Shown one piece after another: positions 57,029-64,000 of a stretch of 64,000 bases of DNA. Under the pieces are notes generated by a model. It was not told the origin of the DNA. It ran no database searches and saw only the letters and a program-made list of their open reading frames with translations. The position numbers were made by a program, and so were the translations under genes. Origin of the DNA: Atkinsonella hypoxylon (lineage: Eukaryota > Ascomycota > Sordariomycetes > Hypocreales > Clavicipitaceae); the NCBI GenBank assembly GCA_000729835.1, contig JFHB01000036.1:62001-126000 (forward strand). Direction: 5' to 3'. Position 1 is the stretch's first letter, and each line of letters starts with the position of its first letter.

Positions 57029-58798
57029 TCACGCCAAGAAGCTTGCATTCACGCCTCGTCGATCCCTCTTGAGAGGCGAGAACGACGAGCCTGCCGCAAA
57101 TGCATTTCTCACGCTACCGCCCAGACGAGCCTTTGTTCGCTTAGCCACAGCAGGCTGGGCCTTTGTCTGGACGACTGCTTCGCCGTCATCCTCTTCGAAC
57201 AGCGTCCTGTCGGCTGCGCCCAGCAATTTGCGCTTTCTCTTCTTGGCATCTCCATCTGGCACCTTAGGCTGCAGAGCAGAGGCCGTCTTAGAAACCGCAA
57301 CGGAGATGTTCTCCTTATCTGTCGTGCTTCTGTCCTCGCCTGACTTGTCTACTGACATTTCTGGGACGAACTTGACTTTGGGCGTTCCGCGCGATTTGAC
57401 GACTCTGTTTGTCTTTGCGGGAGTAGATACACCCAGGGGCGCTGTCTTGGGCCGCCGGCCTCGAGGCTTCGCGGCGGGGGATTTGAGCGACACCTTGGGT
57501 TTCGGCGCTTCGTCCTCCGACTCTGCAAGTGGTTCTGGCGCCGATGGGCCATCAGACGTCGGTTCTGGATCGACAGGTCCAGCAGAGGTATTGTTGAGTC
57601 CCTCGTTCGACGATTCGTCGGTAAGCGACTTGCTTCGATTGAGGAATGGCGTGACCGAGAAGACAGACTTCTCTCCAACAGTTGCCGTCACCTTTTCGGC
57701 GCCGCGTTTCTTAGTCGGCCTCTCGCCGGCAACAATGTCGTTTCCTGGTGTTTGAATAGTAATCTCCTCAAAGCTCATCACTGGGACACGACGCTTCTTG
57801 CCAACGTCTGTTGACAATGCGATTGGCTTTTTAGGCTTCTCCTCTTCTCCACGAGAAACCGGACGCGTCTTCGCAGTGGCCAGCTCAGATTGAACATCAT
57901 CCAGTTTCTCCTTGGTCTCCTTGAGCTCAGCCTGAAGTCTCTTCGCCCTGTGCTTGAGACTAGTGATACGCTCCTCCAATCGCTCATTCTCAGTCTTGGT
58001 GGCTGCAACCTGCCTCCAGAGTTCCTTCTTGACCTTGTCTCGCTCCCTCTTCTCAGCTTCGAGTTTCCTCTCAGCATCTTCCAGCCGAGATGATAACTCT
58101 GCAAATGTGGCGTCGTTATTCTCAGACTGCAAGCGCTTTCTTGCCCGCTTCTCATTCTCTAGTTCCACCTCCACCGAGTCAAGTTGTCGCCGAAGGTTGT
58201 TCTTCTCCGCTACTGTCGCCTGATATGTCTCGAGCTGGGATTGGAGATGTTCTAGTTCGGGCCTGAGGCGCTCCAGCTCTCTCATCAGCGCAAATTTCTC
58301 CTGCAACGCCTTCCCTGAATCGTGCATAGACCCGTTTAATGCCTCGATCTCAGCCTGCCAAGAGCAATCGCGGTATTAGTAACGGATGCTGCGCAGCACG
58401 ATGGCGTCAATGGCCACTTACCTTGAGACTGGTCATATCCATGTCTTGCTTCTTAAGTCGCGCGGCTTGTCCGCAGATGATCTGTTTACTATCATCCAAA
58501 TCAAGTTGGAGCCGATCCGTGTCCCTCATCATGGTGCTGATTTTGAAGTCGCGCTGGCCAATTTCCTCCCGCAAGTCAGCGTTTTCATCTCGCATCGTCA
58601 ATAATCGCAACTGTAACAGCCGAGCTTCTTCGTCGCGAGTGATTGACTCGGTTTTGTGTAGAGCATCTTGACGAAGCAGTTCGAGCTCGTGAATGCGCGC
58701 CATGCGCTGTAGGTACTGTCAGCAAGCAATCGCCATTCCCTCAGCAGGAAATGAGGAGGAATTGAGTCTCAAGGTACCTCATTAGAACCGGCGCCCAT
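57029..58798 (-). CDS. Long coiled-coil protein with KEN-type motif and basic C-terminus, unnamed
   Basis: Three exons: 58798-58778, 58706-58422 and 58354-57029; 543 aa, with GT-AG introns of 71 and 67 nt in phase 0. Residues about 10-265 are nearly continuous heptad-like helix (LRLLTMRDENADLREEIGQR; ERLEERITSLKHRAKRLQAE). The rest is disordered, Ser/Pro/Lys-rich, with TDKENIS at about residue 446-452, which resembles an APC/C KEN degron, a basic patch KKRKRKLLG, and the tail SSFSPLKRDRRGVNASFLA. This design resembles kinetochore or spindle-associated fungal proteins (for example monopolin Lrs4/Mde4 or similar), but I cannot name it. It is divergent from RXT2. Confidence 0.8.
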
Positions 58799-59437
58799 GA
58801 TGACAACTTCTCGTCGCTGCACTACACGCTCCCGAGCAGGCAAGTCCTGACGACGGTGGAAAAATGGGGTGCCAGGATCGAAAATGCGACTCTTCTTGAG
58901 ATTTCGCTGCAACTATCCTTTTTCAAGCGTTGAGACTGGTATAGTCGTCTTGTACAGGCGGTCGTCACTCTAAATGCCGTTATGAAACTGGTCGGGCTTG
59001 GATGACTTGTTGGCGGGCCTGTTTTGCGGGGGGGGGGCTCCCGCAGCGGTTAGAAGTAAACATGCTTCCTCTTTGGGCTTAGTGTTCTTTGCTGACCGTT
59101 TGCTCAGTCTCCAGCCCCGCACGTGACGTCTTATCGTCGACCGCCGAATGTGCGAACAATCCGCGGCACTCTCTTGCATTCAGTCCCCTCGCTTCTCCTG
59201 TCACCTGTCAATTCTCCTCTACGTTCAATTCTCCCCTTCAACGCCTCACCGATGCGAGGCACAATTAGTTCACCCTCAATGATTACCCGGAAAACACGCC
59301 AAGTTTCTGTAACTTCTACAATCTCCATAGACTAACTCCGGAGCCAGAGTCTGTGTCTCTCGCCGCGGTATTCGTGAGTCGCAGCTACAAACCGCCCGCT
59401 TTCCGATACCGTCCGCCTGATCACTACTCTGCCCGCA
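58799..59437. other. Divergent promoter between coiled-coil gene and RXT2
   Basis: 639 bases, with a G run at about 59029-59037. It presumably drives both genes. No further gene. Confidence 0.55.
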
Positions 59438-60981
59438 ATGGCTACGCAACATATTCTTTTCGCCGAGACAATAGCTGGCATGAAGAAAGCTTTCAAAAGG
59501 AAAGCATACGGTAAGGCTCGCCGCCCACATAATACTCGACTTCAACATACTTGTCGCTCACCAGCCGCATTGTCACAGAATCTGATTCCGACTCAGAAAT
59601 CGAGAGCTACACCAACCGTGGCCATAAGCTACAGAAGAGAGCGCGATTCGCACATAAAGGCCAATTGGCACCGACGGCTATGCCGAGCGCCTATAGACAG
59701 GTACGAGACTCCCAACGCCTAAATTCAGCATTCCGTTTGCTTAGACTTGCATTTAACCATGCTTCTCCATTTTTTTTAGGTGGTAGAATACGCTGGCGTG
59801 CGAAGACGCATACTATATCGAAATCCGCCGCTCGTTGACGACGAAGGCTACGAGATTTTTAGTGACGATGACGCCGATCGAATAGAAGACGCCGAGTTGG
59901 CGGCCGCTGAGCTCAACCCATATTCCAACATTCACCTCGACCGTAAGCCTGCAGTTTACCTTCGTAAATACGCGCCGATTCTGACATCCTTGCAGACGTT
60001 CTAGCCCCATTGACCGCCCCCACCGATTTACCACATCATCCGACCCTCTCCAAACCATTTACGTCAAAAACTCTGACCGAGCTTGTCGCTCAAAGCGGCA
60101 AAATTGTGCGCAAAGAAAATCAATCCCTATGGCAAGTCCGACATCTCTGGACGTCTCTCTGTGGAGATGGTGTCTGGGTGCCTTGCGAGTCTATGTTGGG
60201 CTCGAACGACATCGATCTTTACTCGGATGAGCACGTGGCTCGCTTTTTGCAAAGCTTGTTGCGCAATGACAATGTTTCAAGCTCGGCAGGAGACATGGTC
60301 AATGGCGACACACGAGAACCGATTCCCAAAGTAAAACACAAAGATCAACAAGATGGTGATATGTCTATGGCAGATACCACAGGCACAAAACACGACACAA
60401 CCAATAACGGAGGGGAAACAACAAGCAAAAAGGAGTCAGAAAATGAAGAGGTCAGAGACCGCGAGCCGAAGCAATCGGAAAACAAAGGAACCATGGATGG
60501 TGATAACGAGGACCCCACGTCCCAACAACGACAAAAGCATGCGGCTTCGTCGGCAGAAGCTGCCAAAGCAGAACAGCCCCTACCGGCAACAGCATCCCAT
60601 CCAGCAGAGGATTCATTTATCCACCCCATGTTTCTAGTACCACCTGGGGCAAAGCCTGACAGAAATATGGGGATTCCTGAGAATGAAGCCGAAGACATCA
60701 GACGACTGCTGGCGCTCTACGTGCAGAAACAGGAAGAGGTTTGCAGAGGCGCGAGTCGCTTACATTATGGCCTGCTCCGAGCGCAAAGGCTACGGAACAA
60801 TGTCCTACACTGGGCCAAAGCAGAAGCTCATTGCGGGCCCAACAGAGACATGTCTGATGGAGAGGACTGGTATGATAAGGAGGAATGGGGATTGACTGAA
60901 GATTTGAAGAAGGGCCAAGACGAGGAGGAGGAAGACAACACGATAACAACAGGCAAGAAGACTCGAGCTCGCCGAAACTGA
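59438..60981 (+). CDS. RXT2: Rxt2, subunit of the Rpd3L histone deacetylase complex
   Basis: Four exons: 59438-59510, 59579-59700, 59780-59942 and 59996-60981; 447 aa, introns 53-79 nt, all in phase. The N-terminal Rxt2 domain shows FAETIAGMKKAFKRKAYESD, HKLQKRARFAHKGQLAP, VVEYAGVRRRILYRNPPLVD, DEGYEIFSDDDADRIEDAEL and LAPLTAPTDLPHHPTLSKPF. A long Lys/Glu/Asp/Gln-rich linker follows (about residues 220-320), and a C-terminal helix-rich part ends EDWYDKEEWGLTEDLKKGQ. Rxt2 is a scaffold subunit of Rpd3L, which represses transcription through histone deacetylation. The start is the first ATG after the leader and gives the conserved N-terminus. Confidence 0.9.
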
Positions 60982-61794
60982 ACATATTGATATCATCGGC
61001 AACGAGAGCCAGAGAGCTGTCGGCCAATATTTGGACTAATGATACTTGCAACTGAAAGACGAGCCGGGAAGTCACATACGTGGGCAGGCTGGTTAAGTTG
61101 GGATGTGCTTGTTGCTTAAACCGGTAAAGAATTATCATCTGTGTATCACAAAAAGATAAAGACACCTAAAAATCTTGCAAATAGAGGAACGCACGCCTTT
61201 CTTCCCTCCTCCCCCCCCCAACCCCCCCGGCCAAGACCCCAGTGCAGTTTATGCGGCAGACTATACTCCGTATGGACATTTTGAGGTATTGCTCGGACTG
61301 TAGTACCACTCCAGCCCCACAACGGGCCGGCGCTCGGCCGTCAATCACGGTTCTCGATAATTAGAGGCGTTCATGTTTACTTCATACCAAGCAAGGCATT
61401 TAAGTACCTAGGTTAGGGCAGGGCACATAATTGCGTTGGGAGAAGAATTGTGGGTCCTGTTGATGAAATGAAGTGTTGGCACGGAACAATGAGCCGGCGA
61501 ATCTGGTTCGCACGAGCCAAAGGGCAGGCGAGGCGGGCTGCAGCTTGCGGGGGTGGATCAGCCAGCTCCCAACGAATTGCAGTGCTGGCTGTTGGATTCT
61601 CTCTGCGTGATTATTTCACCTTTGCTGTTCTTGTTCTATTCCTCTCTTGTTTACTCGAACCTGCCGCCGCGCGTAACCTTCACTTGCGTGCTTAGTCTCT
61701 TCACTGTGACCACTGGGGCTACTCTTTCATCTTCATTTTGCTTGGTCCAGTGGCTCTCTGTCGGTTGGTGGCTTGATTTTCCAAACTGCCCGCC
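60982..61794. other. Intergenic between RXT2 and OPI3
   Basis: About 0.8 kb with a C run near 61210-61229 and promoter/5' UTR of OPI3 on the right. No gene seen. Confidence 0.5.
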
Positions 61795-62760
61795 ATGACG
61801 TCTTTCGTCGGTGAGCTCGCCAATTATGTCGACTTTGGCAAGAAGAGCCTGGTTGGTGAGTGGCAATGGGTGCGGTCACTCTGTTATCTTCATATTAAAG
61901 CTTGGAAAAACTGCGAGCTATTTTTTTTTTTTTCGCTCTCATGACTAATGATTGCTTTGGCGTATGCAAACCATAGTCTCTGCAGCATCCATTACCTTCA
62001 ATCCATTGTTCTGGAAGTGAGTTCCGTCTTCTCATTGGATCCGCCTGAAATGCGACCCCGAAATTGTTCATGTGATGTGTGGGTTGAAATAGGTGGCTAA
62101 CGAGATATTTTGCCATCACCAAGTATCGCTGCTCGACAAGGTTCGGATCTAACGGCTATTTTTCCTGCTAGGGTTATACCCAGCTTCCCCTCCCCCCGGG
62201 GTCACGACAATGCACTGTGCCAGGCTGACTTTTGAAATACCATAGAATATCACAACAAGCTTCTGACGAATCTGTTCGGCGGTAATTCAAAAGCCGCCTG
62301 CTACGGTCTCGCTGCCACCATCTTCTCTCTCGGCCTCCTACGTGACTGGCTGTACAAGACTGCGATCTCCGAACAACCCTCTCACCCGTTGCTTCTGACT
62401 ATGTACTCACGGGTTGCTGCGTACGCATTGCTGGCCGCTGGTAACCTTCTGGTTCTGTCATCGACATGGAGACTGGGCATTATTGGAACGTTCCTCGGTG
62501 ACTATTTTGGTTTCCTGCTAGATGAGATGGTGGCAGGCTTCCCTTTCAACGTAACCGGTGCTCCCATGTACTGGGGCTCAACCATGGGCTTCTTGGGTAC
62601 TGCTCTACTCTTTGGCAAGCCGGCCGGTTTATTATTGACGGCCTGGGTGTACGTGGTTTATGTACTCGCTTTGCGCTACGAGGATCCCTTTACAGCTGGC
62701 ATATACGCCAAGCGCGAACGCGAGAGGGCTGCTGCAAAGTCTGGCAAGAAGCAGAAGTGA
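61795..62760 (+). CDS. OPI3: Phospholipid N-methyltransferase, OPI3 type (PE/PMME methylation)
   Basis: Exons 61795-61855 and 61977-62016 (MTSFVGELANYVDFGKKSLV, then VSAASITFNPLFW) and terminal exon 62246-62760. Between exon 2 (phase 2) and the last exon a short exon of 3n+2 bases is needed; I could not place it in 62017-62245. The family reads about IVARN there, so about 17 nt is expected. The C-terminal part is clear: YHNKLLTNLFGGN, LGIIGTFLGDYFGFLLDEMV, GFPFNVTGAPMYWGSTMGFL, LALRYEDPFTAGIYAKR. Four membrane helices are apparent. Opi3 performs the last two methylations of phosphatidylethanolamine to phosphatidylcholine in the ER with SAM as donor. Confidence 0.88.
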
Positions 62761-63605
62761 TCTCAGGAAACTTTACAAACCGGATCACACATAATAGAGA
62801 GCTTGGTTGTCGATTTCATGCGCGGAATTCTGCGAGTTGGCAGACGGATGACATCTCTTTATTCTGAGTATATAAGATACTAGCAATGGGGCGCGCTAGT
62901 GATGCCTACAACGGGCCGCCATGTGGTGATATTTCTGCGTGTGCAGCTTTGGTGCGTTTTAGACCGGTCTTGCAACAGGTTATGAGGCCATCAAGGGACA
63001 ATGGAGGGAAAGTTGAATTTTATTCCCCTTGGGGGGCATATAGAATACTGACATCAACGGGCTGGTATGGCGCAAGGTGTAAGTGAAGCAGTATTTAATC
63101 AGTGAGAGGAACTGGATAATGAGCTCAATTGAATGGTGTCTACTGGACGTTCGGGGTGACTCGAGTTGATATTTCCCCGACCGGCGACTTCCGGAGCAGA
63201 CATCGGATGCCGTCCCCACTTTCAGATTCAGGCAAAGAGTCAAGGCCTACTAGGGCTTGACGAATGGGCATAATTCGGGAGAACAGAGCCTTTTAAATAC
63301 CTAGACAGTCATTGAACTACTCCGTACACAAGTGAATAACGTTCTTTTTCTAAAATTCGGCAACTTTCCGAACCCATTCTGTATCAAATGACTCTAATCT
63401 CAATCCCAGGAGACGGTACGAGGCCTGTTGTCATCGACTCTTCGCACAAGCAAGCGTCAGTCACTCTCGGGTGGCGTCGGAACGTGCCCGTTCTAAATCT
63501 AAGACGATCCCGGTCCTCTAGCTCCAGAATCAAGCACTTTGAGGCGTTGTGTTCCCCGACGGCTTTCACTAGGTCGTGACACAGAACTCTTACTTTGGGG
63601 CTCAA
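62761..63605. other. Intergenic, promoter of the NRAMP gene
   Basis: About 0.85 kb. An ATG-initiated frame at 63388-63579 (MTLISIPGDGTRPVVIDSSH...) precedes the NRAMP start; it might be an upstream ORF in the leader, but there is no similarity. No gene otherwise. Confidence 0.4.
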
Positions 63606-63864
63606 ATGACGGTCCAAGGGAGAGAAAAAGGAAGGAAAGAACGATGGCGGTTACGTAGGTGGGACTCGATTCTACAGGCCTGTGGTCCATCGGCCACGGC
63701 CACGACCATGACCGAAACCACCGTCGTTGTGGGCGACACAGCAGCCACCGCGCCGACAAGAAGATCCAGTGCGACCGCTAGGACGGCGATGGAAAAGCTA
63801 AAGCATGCATTCTGGACTTTTGGCCAGTTTGTAGGGCCAGGTTTTATGATATCTGTTGCGTACA
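63606..63864 (+). CDS. NRAMP-family divalent metal transporter, first exon only
   Basis: Truncated by the window end. The exon runs from the ATG at 63606 to a GTACGT donor at 63865 and ends in the diagnostic start of helix 1, FGQFVGPGFMISVAY; the next residues in the family are (I/M)DPGNY, which must lie beyond the intron and the window. NRAMP/Smf proteins import Mn2+ and related metals with protons. The N-terminal about 60 residues are Arg/Ser/Thr-rich. Other in-frame ATGs (near 63711 and 63789) are possible starts. I could not place the second exon in the remaining 136 bases. Confidence 0.7.
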
Positions 63865-64000
63865 GTACGTGCTTGCGTGACTTTTCTCTTTGCTCGCTCA
63901 TCTGCATCGCAGGCGATAAATGGATTTCTTTCCCTCTGCCCGGCATCGACATGCAGTTTTCAGAAAATAAGGTGAGACACACAGAACTGACGGCTTGGGA

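Overview
The window is nuclear DNA of a filamentous ascomycete, most likely a sordariomycete and probably Hypocreales. The evidence is short introns (about 46-130 nt) with CTAAC/CTGAC branch sites, protein sequences typical of that class, and loose gene spacing with AT-rich, TA-rich blocks that look like RIP-damaged repeats. I see no bacterial-type operons, no CRISPR array, no tRNA or rRNA gene and no intact transposon. Exon coordinates were built by hand from splice motifs, reading phase and remembered family sequences. 

Layout. 1-5.5 kb: 3' part of a GT90 (CAP10-like) glycosyltransferase, then PAF1 and RER1 on the minus strand. 5.5-8.2 kb: no convincing gene, a degraded dispersed repeat and an 11-bp tandem array. 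8.2-13 kb: PUS7 (plus) tail to tail with the cell-wall-integrity MAPKK MKK1/2 (minus). 13-17 kb: gene-poor and partly RIP-like. 17.2-18.8 kb: DEAD-box helicase DBP8. 18.8-23.8 kb: 5 kb without a gene, containing an inverted repeat pair. 23.8-24.5 kb: a protein of unknown function with acidic tracts. 27.2-32.2 kb: IBA57/CAF17, a DUF2235 hydrolase-like gene with a broken splice donor, and a Cwf23-like DnaJ protein. 32.3-33.5 kb: a chimeric pseudogene joining a sedolisin fragment to a frameshifted amidohydrolase. 34-39.3 kb (minus): an eight-exon DDHD phospholipase and a RING-like protein. 40.4-45.4 kb: fimbrin (plus) and a sterol O-acyltransferase (minus). 45.4-47.6 kb: tandem repeats. 47.6-56.1 kb: an SR splicing factor, a YPR011C-type mitochondrial carrier, ribosomal protein eL18 and the mitochondrial rRNA methyltransferase MRM2 (minus). 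57-64 kb: a coiled-coil protein with a KEN motif (minus), the Rpd3L subunit RXT2, an OPI3-type phospholipid methyltransferase, and the first exon of an NRAMP metal transporter cut by the window end. 

The genes are mostly unrelated housekeeping functions (transcription, splicing, ribosome biogenesis, lipid metabolism, mitochondrial function, cytoskeleton), not a biosynthetic or defence cluster. Their order suggests ordinary fungal gene neighbourhoods. I did not find a clearly new multi-gene system. The most interesting signals are a candidate poison exon in the SR-protein gene, the lost donor in the DUF2235 gene, the sedolisin-amidohydrolase fusion relic, the inverted repeat near 21 kb, and several unexplained tandem or dispersed repeats.
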